A stretch of 64,000 nt of DNA from Crambe crambe (lineage: Eukaryota > Porifera > Demospongiae > Poecilosclerida > Crambeidae), in contig OZ004595.1 of NCBI GenBank assembly GCA_963924555.1, positions 1,178,001-1,242,000 of the forward strand, given 5' to 3'. Every line of letters begins with the position of its first letter. Positions within the stretch are counted from its first letter, which is position 1. Position numbers and translations under genes: made by a program. Below the pieces are notes generated by a model that saw nothing but the letters and a program-made list of their open reading frames with translations, was not told the origin of the DNA and made no database searches. Shown here one piece after another: positions 47,027 to 60,400 of the stretch.

Positions 47027-50000
47027 TTAAGCCCTCTTCACCCACTGGAGGCCAAGTTTCTCCCTCTCTGCCGGAGGCACACGAATAGTTGCTGCTTCTG
47101 TTGCAAAGAGAACTTCAGACACGGCAGACATTAGATTCTGTGCGTTGTCTGTCAACATCTCACTGGCTTCTTTATCTGCTTCAGGATCTGAAATTTTTTG
47201 AAGTAATGATTTTTTGAGTGATACATAATTACAAGAGATTCAAAGTGAATGCGTGTGAAAACTTCATTGCTATGATTAATATACATTTCCATTGACCATA
47301 GCTCACACGGTTTCCCCCAAATATATAAATATATCTTACCATCCCCTCCTTGTCGAGTGGCCTTCACGGCAGCTATGATCTTCAACTGAGTGGAGATGGT
47401 TGGGAGCTTGTCCACCACTTGAAGGACGGCTCTCTTCATCCTCTTGTCCGTGCAAGCATCAGCAACCTTCCTTGCCATCTTCACCACTTCTTCACTCTCC
47501 TTGGCTATCAGTTTGGCTGTTTGGATCAGTTCCTTTTTAGAGCCCACCTCTCCCCCTTCTCCTCTGTTGGAGTCATGTGACGTCATGAACATGGATTACG
47601 GTTTAATTCATGACGTTCAAATGTGACATTATTATCCAATTTGTACATACACAGAATGAACGTGATGTCACATGACCATACCTTGTGAATTTGGCCATTT
47701 GCTTCATGAGTTGCGCCATTTTCCTTGCTGCCTCCACCATCGAGTTATTCTCCCACTGCTTGGCATCCTTGTCCAGCTGATGGGCAGCATACTGCATAAT
47801 ACAAGAAATTTCTTAATAGTGCCCATCACCTAGTACTACAGGATCGGGATATGGTTTAAGACAGGAGAATACTATTTTGTGGGGCGAGTTGTAGCAAGAT
47901 AACAAATACGAGTATGTAAGGTGGAATCCCTCAATAAGGACGTAGACTGAAGGGTCCATGTTGAGCGGTACGTTCCACTGTACGTATGTGTTACCCCCTC
48001 CTTCCCTAACTCACTCCAATGGGATCTTGTTCTTTAATGGGAGCCTCCTCCACAGGGGATGGTGGGCGTGGTGGGACTGCTGGTGCAACTGCATGGGAGT
48101 CATGTGATTGAGAGTCATAAATCAAACTGCCTATAATGTATGTACCCTCAGGTGTTGGGGATGGGGGGCGTGGTGGAGGGGGTGGAGGATTGTACTGCAA
48201 GTCGACCACTTCAAACACATCGTGGACAGCTGACACCAACTAGAAATTTTTAACACTCAATTACAATGTCTTCTTTTAGGTTACTTAACCCTTATCCTTA
48301 ACCCTTATCCTTACTTAACCCATATCCCTATATACCTGGTCAGCTTTGACATCAAAATTTTCTTGGGCTTCCTTTTTACCAGGCTGAGTGATTGCTGCTT
48401 TTGCCCCAGTAACCATTGGAGCAATAGCTGAGTGGGTAAAGTATCATCAGAAATAAAACTGTTACTTGGGAGATTTTATGGGTACGGTATCATCAGAAAT
48501 AAAAACTCAATTGTATATAATGACATTGTGGACGTGGGCTGGTAAAGGGTGCTCACCAGTAGTGACGGCTGTGGAGGAAGTCTCCAAGTTTTGTTTGAAG
48601 TTGACATCAGTGGAATTCTCAGCCTCTCCCTTAGTAATAGCAATCACTCGATTAGCCGTCCTAGCAGCACTGGCCACATGGGCAAAAGCAGCCTGCATAC
48701 AAACCCATACCACACAAGTCAATTCAGAAAGAGGAGAGCTGTATAGATCCCTTGATACCATACCTTGGGGTCTGTGCCAGCCTTTGCCACTACCTTGGCT
48801 GCCTCAAGATCTGCCTTCAGCTGGTCTTCTGCATATGATAGTACATTTACATTACAATAGCCTGCATGTGATAGTCACATGATATTACATGACATGTGGC
48901 ATAGTCATGAAATCGAACTGCTGTCTGCCACTGCAGGAGACCCACCCCTACTAATTATCATGGACTTACCTGAGACCCGGAGGAAGTCGACAGTATCCAC
49001 ACCTCCATCCACTAGGCCTGTCAGTTTGGCCACTTGCGCCTGGTAGTCTTCCTTCAGCTTCTGGAAGTGCTCCTTGGCAGCCTAGAACAAAATAATGGTG
49101 GTCACATGACAACTAGTACAGCATAATAATGGTGGTCACATGACAACTAGTACAGCATAATAATGGTGGTCACATGACAACTAGTACAGCATTAATAATA
49201 GTGGTCACATGACAACTAGTACAGCATTAATAATAGTGGTCACATGACAACTAGTACAGCATTAATAATGGTGATCACATGACAACTAGTACAGCATTAA
49301 TAATAGTGGTCACATGACAACTAGTACAGCATTAATAATGGTGGTCACATAACTAGTACAGTATAATAATGGTGGTCACATGACATTAATAATGGTGGTC
49401 ACATGATAACTAGTACAGCATAATAATGGTGGTCACATGACAACTAGTACAGCATAATATGGTGATCATGGGAAATATTCATGGATAGACGATTTCCTTC
49501 ACACTTGGTACAGTTCCCAGAGGGTTACTGTCTACACTGGGAGATTCAATGAAGTGTTAAATTTGGTAATATTTTTCCCATGTATCAGGTGGGCCTGGAT
49601 AAGAGTCTAGGCAGTACAGATAAGTACCTCATTATCAGGATTCTCAAACACAATCTTGGAAGCGAAGACCACTTGCGGAGCTAGAGCTTTCACCTGTGGA
49701 GACCATTACCAGTTTATACTATGAAAGGTTACCATCATACATACAGACTTTAAAACCCTGCCTACCTTCTTAGAAGTATTAAGTAAGGCATCCACCATTT
49801 GACGGTCGGTAACAACACCAGATTTAGCCAGTGATGAAGCAGTTTCAGCCATTTTCTTTGCATGTGTCTGAAAATCAGTAGCCTTCTGGTTATAGGTTTC
49901 TTCCCTGTTTGCTGTACCTGTAGCCAATAATTAGAATCCATTTTGAAACGGCTTACAGTGACCACATTTTACCTAATGGAGCAAGAGCAGCCTCCGAAAG

Positions 50001-50374
50001 AGCATTCATGGGACCATTTGGATCTTTGAAATCCTCTGCCACTTTCCTCGTTAGCTCCAACTGAAGCTCACGTTGCAATTGGTCCATTTTTTCGCTGATG
50101 GCTTTAGCAATGGCGTGGGCCCTTTCACTATCTCCCTAAAAAGAGGAATCTGGTAAAAGGTATTTTTGAATAAAAACTACATACCTCTCCCTTGGCCTGT
50201 AGTGCTTCCAGTTCTTTTGTCAGTTCATCTATCTCGGAACATAGCTTCTCGATGGCTGCCCGTTTCTCAGGAGAGAGTGTCTTTGCAAACCTTTTTGCTT
50301 CCTTCAGAACAGACTGCACTGCCAGGATGCCTTCTCTATTGACAGCTGCATCTGTCCCTGTGTGTATGGTAGTA

Positions 50375-50424
<50 letters not shown>

Positions 50425-51591
50425 AGTCTAGCTCTCTCTCTCTCTCATACCAGTTCTTGCTAGCAGAGTCTGAGCTTCGAACACTTTGGCGGCCAGGGTT
50501 CCAGGTAGAATTCCACCAGGGAATCCTGATTGCTGACCCCCTGGGAGGGCCCCCTCCTCCTCCGTGGGGGAAGTGAGTTGCAGAACACGAATAATCTCCT
50601 TCAGGGACTCAGTCATGGCCAGGACAATATAATTTCTGTAATGATATTGTGTGAAAATAATCTCCCCCAAGGTAGAACTCAAATACTACTATTAAAACGA
50701 TTCACTTCTTCTTCATACTCCATAACTCAGTACACTCAGAGCTGAAATTTGGTGTGGAGATAGTCCAACCATTACAAAACACACGACAGAAAATTAGGGA
50801 AATTTCATCAGAGCATGTCTGAAGAATGGTTAATTTAATTTGGATGATTTCTGATGATTACTACATACACTACTACAGTGCAGCCTGGCTAGGAAAAAGA
50901 ACCCCTTAAAGAACCCCTTACCTATTCTCCTGAGCTTCATCTGAGCCTTTCTTCTTCTCCCTCTTGAGAGTGACATATGCCTTAATGGAGGACAGGAGAA
51001 GAGGAAGAGCTCGCTTCACCTGCAAAACCACACGATCCACACAGTATATTATGCTTGCAACTACCAGTTAATACATACCAAGCATAATTATGCTTATTAC
51101 AGATCATAGCAATTCTGGAAATATTAATGGTTGGCTGCGATAAAACAAGGTCAGTACTGGTCAAATCAAGGCGTCCATGGGGGTGTGGTTGCACTTGTAA
51201 ATGCATGTCTTAATTATCCCTTTACCTGTTCAGTCTCATCCTTCAAGATGCTAGTGTGAGAAGCATTCACCAGATCCTCGCAACGACCAGTCACTTGTTT
51301 CATTGCAGCTGTCATGCCTGCAGAGACAACAGAGAGTCAGACTCAATCCTTCTTCTATGTAGGTGTTATAGTGGGCCTTAATTGTGCCAAATCACGTGAT
51401 CTCACTTACCTCCAGAGAGGTTTTTGGTGAACTGGACCAGTTCATCCATGCTTTGAACCACTTCAGCCACCTTCAGATACTCGATGATTCCATTGCACGC
51501 CTTGACGATCTTTCGAACTTCTCCCTGGTCAAACACCAAGAGGAGACCAGAGACACCTTGTAGAATACCTGCATGCATGGGTGAAGAACAG

Positions 51592-51635
<44 letters not shown>

Positions 51636-51906
51636 GTTGTGTCACTCACTCTAGAGATGTGTTATGACTTGGAAATGGTCACCTCAATAGAGTAATTACA
51701 TTAGATTACGAGGATGTGGTTGTCTGGAAGAATTCAAGGAATACAGTACTAATGTACTCCGTCATTACACCCACCAAGAATCCATGTACACAAGTAAACT
51801 ATCACAGTGACACATCCAACTGGTATGTATATGCTACAGATGGATAGACAGCCTGGGGTGCAGAAAAACAAGCCAGTTATAAGGAAATGGTTTCTTTAGG
51901 AAGTTG

Positions 51907-51962
<56 letters not shown>

Positions 51963-53040
51963 CTGTATACATGGCAGAGTGGGTGGACTGATTAGAGGTA
52001 TGCATTCTCAAAGTGCTAAATATTCTACTAATCATGGACTGATCAACACAGGGTGTCAAAGACAGAATGGAGACGTCTAGTTTTATCTAGAATAGTGTGA
52101 TAACCACCATTTTTAAATGCAAACCAATAGAGCACACTCTTCCCTATACTAACCTCTTGATCCATCCAGTAGCATTTCTTTGTGGGGCTTGCTGTAAGGG
52201 TCCTCAGATAAGCCCTTGGCAGCCTCCAGGAGTGTCTTGGAGGATTTGTCTACCATCTCGAAGGTTGGGGGCATGTCAATCTTCAGCTGCTCATCTTTGG
52301 TGTTTTCTAGTGTTTGCTTCCCGACCTGTTGGTATGGAAACAGCTGTTAGTATGGTGTACTTTATAAGGAAGCACTACAGGTTTCCAGGTTGGGGGGGGG
52401 GGGGGGGGGGGGGGGAAACAAGGCACTGTTGAGAGCAGGAAGGATTTGGTAAGAAACTTTATTTGCAGAAGGTGGCCTGATAGGGTGACATGATTGGGAA
52501 GTGACGAAAGTATACTATTTTAAAAGTTGTTAGAATTTTCTCTGTGGCGAGTGGCTTCATTGCAATGTAAAATTATTGTTATTATAAACTATTATTTGTA
52601 AGGGACATTATTGTAAGGATCATAAATGAAGGAAAATGAAAGAGTCCTCTGGCCAGCCAACACAAAATAATTATGACACTATGACAGCATGAGCCATCAA
52701 AAATATTATTGGACAATCACCAAATTTTTGATGGCCAAATCTTCAGAACTTCCTGCTGGTGATTTTGACACATACATACATACATACATACATACATACA
52801 TACATACATACATACAACACATTATATACCATGACAAGGTTCTGGACAGCTGCATCGACGGCAGCCACAGGGGCCACAAGGTCGTGGATTATCTTTCCCT
52901 CGATTGCCTCCTCATGCACTATGACCAATTGAGACACCTGGAAGGGAAGGAGATAGGGAGGGGAAGGGAGGCAGTGGGAGGGAGAGGGAGAAAGGGTGAA
53001 GTGGGAGGGGGAGAAAGGGGGAAGTGGGAGGGGAGAGTAG

Positions 53041-53084
<44 letters not shown>

Positions 53085-54273
53085 ATGGGTGAATGATAAC
53101 TGTCACTACTCAATTCAAAAAGGTACAGTAGTTCTCTCATGACATACAGATTCAGACCACCCATTGTTAGTGAAGGGTTCTTTGGAAGCCTTCACAGTGC
53201 CCCTGTCAACTACACCGATAGTGTTACACACAGTCTTGTAGTGCTCAAAATAACGAGACATTTTCCAGCCATTCAATTTGGCCTGGTTCAAATTCATATT
53301 CAAATTCCCACTTAGCAACTATGGGAGTACCATTAGGACCAGAGTCACATACAGGACATTTTCTGGTCAATTTCTTCATTTGTCTTTACATTATGTAATT
53401 GCATTCACTTGATCCCAAAACACCAGCAGAGAACTGATCAACCACTCTGTGAGCTGGTTTTTGAAATTCGGTCAAGAATTGAGAAAGTGATAGTAGTTAT
53501 AGCGAATGATCAAGGTTGGTTTTAGGTGATTTGGATAAACACCAGTTAGGAATTAGTATTCCATGTTAAATGAATTATAACCCGTAATTCAAACTTGCCC
53601 ATATATGGAATTCACCAACAAGAAATCTGTTGCTAATCCACAACAAAGGAGACTTCCAAATTACTGTTCCATGAAATTAGGCAAGCATGCAGATGGATAT
53701 TGGATGGGGGAGAAAACCTATGAATATATACTGACTAACCAGTGATGTATATCAGATTCTTGACGAAATGGTTATTGATAATTTGTGCTGTATTCGTTGT
53801 TGTAAACGCTTTATCATTAACAACAGCTAATGTTGGTATAGCCAGGAAGTCATGGACACTTTGCAAGTGCCAAGTTAGAAACTTTCCCATTACTCCCATT
53901 TTTAGGCATACATTGTGATGAAGTACTTTTAATATGTAGTCTTGGCTGTAGTGTTTCCCTTTCTACCAGAGTGTGCAAGTTAGTATTCTGTTTGTCTTGT
54001 TTAATGAAATGAAAAGATTACTACTGGAGTTACATTGCATAAAGCACCTAAAAGAGAGCTCAAAATATTGGTTTATCTAGCTAGCTGGCTGGCTAAACAC
54101 ACAGATAGCCAGCTTACTATCACATGCACTGTTTCATTAGCTACCTCAATACGAAACGAGATAACAGCTAACCAAACTAGCTATTTCTTTAGTCTGCTTA
54201 CTTGTTGGGCCACTGGATCCAGTATAGACTGGATCAGTTTGGTGTGAAACTTGAAAACTGGTAGCACAGGCAT
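47027..54273 (-). CDS. VCL: Vinculin
   Basis: Nineteen exons: 54273-54202, 52937-52830, 52325-52154, 51568-51410, 51317-51226, 51019-50922, 50635-50451, 50357-50185, 50135-49973, 49917-49766, 49693-49628, 49081-48970, 48828-48764, 48692-48557, 48427-48336, 48239-48015, 47791-47682, 47563-47340, 47187-47027; 854 residues, phases consistent. Vinculin links talin or alpha-catenin to actin. The head starts [20 protein letters not shown] and has [37 protein letters not shown] and [12 protein letters not shown]. Human vinculin has 1066 residues and three central repeats; the length here leaves room for about one. The Pro-rich linker ([14 protein letters not shown], about 640) could bind VASP-like partners. 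The tail has [20 protein letters not shown] and [13 protein letters not shown] and ends WVKRA without the vertebrate TPWYQ. Intron 1 (1.26 kb) has no recognisable feature. Sponge vinculins with conserved biochemistry are known. Confidence 0.96.
49091..49466. repeat. Minisatellite, about 34-bp unit, roughly eleven copies
   Basis: Units of aataatggtggtcacatgac followed by aactagtacagcat fill most of vinculin intron 11. Copies differ by single bases and by a 2-bp indel; two are shortened. Confidence 0.93.
50380..50446. repeat. (CT)n microsatellite
   Basis: Two CT arrays split by a short spacer, in vinculin intron 7 just inside the donor of exon 7. Confidence 0.9.
51594..51631. repeat. (CT)n microsatellite
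   Basis: About nineteen CT units in vinculin intron 3. Confidence 0.9.
51912..51961. repeat. (GA)n microsatellite
   Basis: About twenty-five GA units in vinculin intron 3, opposite in orientation to the CT array 300 bp to the left. Confidence 0.9.
52392..52415. repeat. Poly-G run
   Basis: 24 consecutive G in vinculin intron 2. On the minus strand it is a C run about 65 bp before the exon 3 acceptor. Confidence 0.9.
52770..52816. repeat. (CATA)n microsatellite
   Basis: About twelve units in vinculin intron 2, starting 14 bp after the donor of exon 2. Confidence 0.9.
53046..53081. repeat. (GA)n microsatellite with purine-rich flank
   Basis: GA array next to a longer imperfect purine tract (52940-53045). 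On the minus strand this pyrimidine tract leads into the acceptor of vinculin exon 2 at 52937. Confidence 0.9.
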
Positions 54274-54495
54274 GATTGATAGCTCCTACTAATTCTGGTC
54301 TCGTAAGAAAACTCTGCAAAGAGGCCAATGATGTTTCTGAAGCTGCACAGTGCAGTATATTAATAGCTAGCTGGAGGAAATGGTACCGGGTGGAGTTAAA
54401 AGGCGCCCTATGAAAAAATTGCTTCCGGTTGTTTAAAAATAAATTAAGGAATTTCACGTGCTCCCAATCTTCCCGCTATCAAGTACCTCGTTATC
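54274..54495. promoter_or_regulatory. 222-bp divergent vinculin / BCL9-like promoter
   Basis: All the DNA between the two start codons. It contains cttccgg (about 54422), an ETS-type core common in divergent promoters, and a cacgtg E-box (54455-54460). The start-site positions are not visible. Shared control is inferred from spacing. Confidence 0.5.
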
Positions 54496-57400
54496 ATGTC
54501 GACTCTAAGTAAGTGCACTACTGTTTGCTCCCAAAGCAGAGCTGAGCACTTGGCAATGACCCTCTTTTGAGAGGGAAAAAGAAGCTCTTATATAAGTGTC
54601 TATAACAGCCGCAAAATTGGACTTGAGCGAAGTCAGCAAAGTTATCGAGGAGATAACTACCAAATTTGAAGCTTAAGTGTACAAACCAAAGTCCAACTTG
54701 CTACAAATTGAAGGAGAAAAGTTTGAATTGGCTTCAGATAAGAAGGGTTTTCGTCTAGAATTCCGAACTTTTTCACCCAGGGAGGTGTAAAGCTATTCTC
54801 AGTTTGCCCGCCCGCCGGTTTAGCCAGCAACTGTCGCAGAGAAAGCCAGCTAGGTATGTTGTAGCTTGCTACAAAGTAGCTTGCTAGCCTTTATATAGTG
54901 TTCGTTATGCTTTATAATGTTCACCGAGCTTTCACTACGTGTATATTGGTGTAGTAAAGCTTTCATGTTCAAAGACACGGTGCTCTGTGAACAGCCAGCT
55001 AGCTAGACCTAGCTTAGAATAGCCAGGTAGAACATTCATTGCAATCATGAATATCCCATTATTTACTGTTCATGATTATCATGGAGAAAGTGTTAAAATA
55101 GATGCTGAAAAGTGTATGGTCTGTAATAATTCATGTGTTATTACTAGAACTAAGTACTTCATTGTGCTCTAAATAGAGTTATAGGATTTGGCTACATATC
55201 ATCCATTGATCAATACGTATTCATAGACATCAAATTTTGTATCAGTGACTAGTTTCAAGTATGATTTTAACGCCTTTTAAATAACGATCTCTGAGGTTTT
55301 CTACAAAATTATGTTGGTGGGTGGAGTATGCATGTTCTAAATAACCGATTTAATTTCCTTCATTTATTATTCTTGTTTATTTTTACCACTCATTTATGTA
55401 CATCACTTAACAGTAGTCACTTTAGAAGATGAGATGTTGATCATGGTACTGTGACTATTTTTAACTTCTACATATCTGAGCCCAATGGAGAGCCCAATGG
55501 ATTTAAGCTTTTATTATCGTGGTCGTCAGGTCATCATTTATCACATATAGCAGAGCCCATCAGTATGGACTCCCTGAAATGAAATGAAAAAAACAAAACA
55601 AGAAGCAACAAAAAAAAACAACAAAAAGCAACATGCTTTTCTGATTCACCCCTGCAACGTGCTTTTTCCCCCTTGTCTCGAAAAGTTCACCACTTCCAGA
55701 TGTGTGGAATTTTTATTCTTGAGCTCTGCTATTGTTGGGTGCAGAGGGCAAATAAAGGGGGGTGCCCCTGTACCTTCCGAATGAATGTCGTGTTGATTAG
55801 AATATCAACCACACTTCCACTCCCACTAGGCCCCAGCTATAGACATGTGGGGCTGTGGTTTTATTTGCTGGACATAAGGGGTCAGCAATCATATAGGTCA
55901 ATCTTCCAATATGCTTCCTATTCAGAGTGTTTAGTGACATGCCTTGTGACAAAGGTGCACAGTAATTGCCTTAGTGTAGTAATTTTCTTGTTACTACTGA
56001 TTATCTTGTTTGTTTATATTTTTTCCTCTCCTTTTTTCTATAGTTAAACCATCAAGACATAAAGATGTCTTAGATCGGGTTTAATTACACAGTCTGTCTT
56101 TCTTTTTCTCCAGCAATGTCTGAGCTTGAATTGACTGAAGACAATAGCACGTTAACAACGCAAGATTCTTCAGTTACTGAAATTGCCGAGAAGGAAGCAA
56201 TTTTTGACACCTCGCCTCAACATCAAAGCAATCCAAGAGCTACTTCCAGTGAAGATGTAAAATTGCCACTTCTGCCTGACCGGGAACAAGAAGAAGAGAA
56301 GTCAGCAGAAGGAATTTCTAGTGATGCTGATATTCTTCTACTTGAAAGGACAAATCAATTACCAACATCTGCAGGTCAACCAGGAGGAACTGTTATCCAA
56401 AATGAAAACTCCATTAGATTGAATAAACCTGAAGGAGATGACTCACCGAGCGATTTGAGTCATAGCGAAAGTATAGGTGGAGAGACATCTATCTCCAAGA
56501 CCAGTGCAGATCAAACTGATTGTGTCCCAGATCCAACTGGTTCTGTTCAAGAGCCATCTTCTCTTCCTACTGCTGAAGATTCTCCTTCTGTTGCACGTCC
56601 AACATCGTCAGCCGAAAGACTAGATAGTGATGGAAAATCTCCATCACCGTTAGATTCTTTAACAGGTCATGCAGTGGGCAGGGACTTGGAATCAGATCCT
56701 AATTTGGCAACGAGTGCCGTTGAGAATTTGGAACCAGAACCGGATGTGGCTTTGGAAGCGAATTCAAAGGCTTTATCTAGAGTAGCCTCCGAGAGTGATC
56801 AACTATCATCGGATGCTGTTTCCAGTAAAGTATCACCAGGTCCTGGTACAGGTATCACTTCTGATAATTCACCAACTTCAGAAGTTTCTAAAAAACCCGA
56901 CATTAATGATGTGCCCATCTCGTTGGCCTCTGATGTACCTACTCCCATCTCTACCGCTCATGATAGTTCACCTCCAGCTCTCAGGGTTGTCCCCTCTTCT
57001 CACAGTGCCGAAGCTAATGCTGATCAAACTGTATCTACCTCAGACAGTAGTGATAAAACTGATTTACCATCTGGTGATGGCACAGTAATGGACACATCAG
57101 GTGAAGTAGTTACTGATACAGCAGATGGTGCAGATTGTAGTGTGGAAAAGGACATTGGAAATGAGACGTTGCAAAAATCTGGCGAAGAAGATGAGAAAAG
57201 TGTTGGATCGACACATGATGATAGTGAATTTGGCACTCCTAGTCAGACACTTCTCACTTCTGAAGTGACGAGTTCCAATTTGGAATCCACTCGTGAGCCC
57301 ACAGCATTGGAGGATGCACCTCAACCTCAAATGAGGTCCATGGAAGGAGAAGATTTCTCTCCATCGAAGGAAGAGAAGGAGGAATCTTTTCAGCATGAGA

Positions 57401-60400
57401 CGAGTGAAGGAGTAGAGGCTATGAAAACATCTTCACCTGTGAAGAGTTCGTCTGTAGAACCCTCTGAAAGTGATGTGGGTTTATCTGCAACACTTGACGA
57501 GACGAGTACGGTTGACCCATCTGAAACTGATATGGGTGTGTCGGGTGTTGAGAAGAGTCCTAGTCCCTCTGGAAGTAATGCAGCCAAGTCTCTTATGGAG
57601 GTCAGCACTGATCCTTCTGAAACCAGTAAGGGAGTGTCTTCTGTGGAGACTTCAAAATCCTGTGTGAGCGTGTCTGCCATGGATGGCAGTGAAATGGGTG
57701 TGTCCACTTTGGAGAAGACTTCTGATAGTGAAATGGGCATGTCTGCCGTTGAAGAGGGTGAATCTGCTGCCTCTAATAGTAAAGTGTGTGTGTCTACATC
57801 TGATGTTGAAAAGGTTTCCAGTCCCTCTGAAGATAGTGTGGGTGTGTCTTCAGCAAACTCTGACCCCTCCGGTGTATCTTCAGTGAACTCTGACCCCTCT
57901 GAAAGGAAAGTGGCCCTTCCTGAAAGTAGTGTTGGATCATCAACCTCAGAGAATCAACACACGGAACCAAAGACAGATACTGTGAAGTTGGCAACCAGTG
58001 CACCTCAATCACCAGTGGGTGTATCTGTCGGGATATCTGTTAAAGACCCCCCAGCACAGGCCAGAATTCGTTCCGTTGTCATTAGCAACTTGACACTGAC
58101 CCCTGGAGTCAAAATAGGCAAGGATGTTTGTCCAATTCCTCTCCCAATTTCTTCTTCCTCCATCACCACCACTTTGTCTTCAAGCCCTGCCCACTCTCTA
58201 TCAACCTCCACCTCTTCCTTTATGAGTTCGTCCCCTCGTATATTGAGTAGTGCCAAAGCCACTACATCCTCTACTCCAAATTCCTCTCAGACTGCTTCTG
58301 TGCTTACCACGGCCTACACTTCCCTAGCAATGCCGATTTTCACTGGTGTGGCTCCTACAGTCCTCACGGCTGCCACTCCAGTCATTGCTACCACCACAAC
58401 TCATACAGTCCCACGACAATCTTCTGGGAAAAAACCAAGTCTCTCTGCTGGTTTATCTCCTACTCTGTCTTCAAATTTAGCAGCTCTTTTTCCTACATTA
58501 TCTACCAAGTTTGGCAGTGGAGTTAGTATTTCACTCCCCTTAAATCCTGAAACATCTCGTTTGACAGCGAGCACTCTCGTGTCTTCAGCTTCAAAGTCTG
58601 TTCGGAAAGAGGACATTTTGACAAAAAAGATAACAGTTACTTCAGGAAGTTTGGCAGATACTCAACCTGTTGTGTTGGTAGCTGGAACTGCGAGCCAGTC
58701 AACGAAATCAAGCAGTGGTTTAACCTCTGGTTCCGTTGTCCAATCAAATCCATCCATCCCTGTCGTGACCCATGTGCCGGTATTAAAGGGAATGATGAAA
58801 GGGGCTGCCCTCCCTCGTGGGCAGGAACGCAGAATAGCTGGCATGCCAGCTGCCAAGCTGAAAGTGGGGCAGGTAGAGATGCTGCACACTGCGAGCGAAA
58901 TCCAGCAAGTCCCCCAGAAGGTACTGGGTGATGCAAAAGGCCACACTATATCTCTGGACCTATCCCACTTCAAGATGCCACAAGTTCTAGGTGTTCAGAC
59001 TGTCCCACCTTCCCAGAAGTTTAAGCTCTTGAAGGGTCCTGATGGAAAGTTATTGAAGGAGGAGACAGAGGAGGCAATACCAGTACTGAAGCAGATGAAT
59101 ACAGCAGTTTCAGGGCAAGGTATGTATTGTGTGTGTGTGTATGTCTACTTCCGCCTTATATCCCTAAGATTTGATTCCTTTTGTTCCATACAATGACAAT
59201 ATTTCCGATCACAGATGTCAAGTCTAGCCAAGAACAGCAGCAGTTGAAATTGACACCTCATCCTGTCGCTAGAAGAATCTGGATGTCCTCATGCAGACCC
59301 CTTGATCCGGTATGTCATATGATTATCACATGACATGACCACTCCCTTTACATGTTATGCTTTATCTCTAGGCATCTCTGGAAAGAATTGGAAATGACGC
59401 GAAGGGGAACGTGTATTGGTATGATGGAGGAAAGAACATGTTTCAGTCCCCTCCTGCCTCTGACCCAGCTTACAAGCCAAGGTCAGTCCACTTTTCTTGC
59501 TGAAATTACCACAATAATTATCTAATTAAGCCATATTTTTCTAATGAGCTTATAATCTAATTAAACATTTTGATTCTGTGTGGGATTGCCACACATGTGC
59601 ATGGGAGCAGCAAATGGGAGAGAAAACCTTCCATCAAAACTAAATTACAATTTTCATAAAGACCAATATTAGAGTGATAAAAATAGAATAAGTTGCATTC
59701 AGTTCCCTCTTAAAAACATTCAGTTCCCTCTTAAGTAGGTAGATGAGAGGGGCTTCTCTTAATGGTGGTGTATAGTATCAATGTGTAGTTTTTATCCTGT
59801 GCTTATGTCTCTCTAGTGAAACTGAGCTCCAGCTCTCGTGCAAGTCTATGGTTCAGTGGACTGCCAAACTGAAGTAAGTGATGAGCTTCTTCAAAAGAAT
59901 GGGTGTTTATTTATTTTCAATTGCTTGTTTGTTTATTTATCTGTTTATTTGTTTGTTTATAGGGAACTGAGGAACAGTACTGCTGAAGAGGACATCAAAT
60001 TGGCCCAGACCATAAAAGATCAATTTCTGAACCGAGTCAGGATCTCGACACAGGTTAGTTCATAGTAGCCTGAGATAATTGTGGGGGCTAAGTATCAGAT
60101 AGTCAAAATAGAATACCAAGAATAAGCCATACATACTTTAGAATAGGAGGAATACAGTGGAAACATTCAAGATTGTGACTTTCTGAAAAGCAAGAGGGTA
60201 CCCTTTTAAAATTAGTACTCATCAAATTGTTCGTCTTTTCCTCCCCCCCCCCCCCCCCCCCCCCCTTGATATAGCGCAAGTCTCGAGATGTCTCCATGTT
60301 CCAGAAGTTCCAAGCTGTCCACAATTACCCCTTGACCAGTCAAGCGGGAAACGCTTTAGCATCCTCGTCCAACCAAATCAAAATCATCACGTCCCAACCG

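Noticed and set aside
53115-53318. Minus-strand frame [22 protein letters not shown]... in vinculin intron 1
   Set aside because: Composition looks protein-like, but there are no good splice sites, it does not fit vinculin, and I cannot name a family. A transposon remnant is possible but unsupported.
55048-55175. 40-residue frame MNIPLFTVHDYHGESVKID in the first intron of the BCL9-like gene
   Set aside because: Isolated, short, no splice support.
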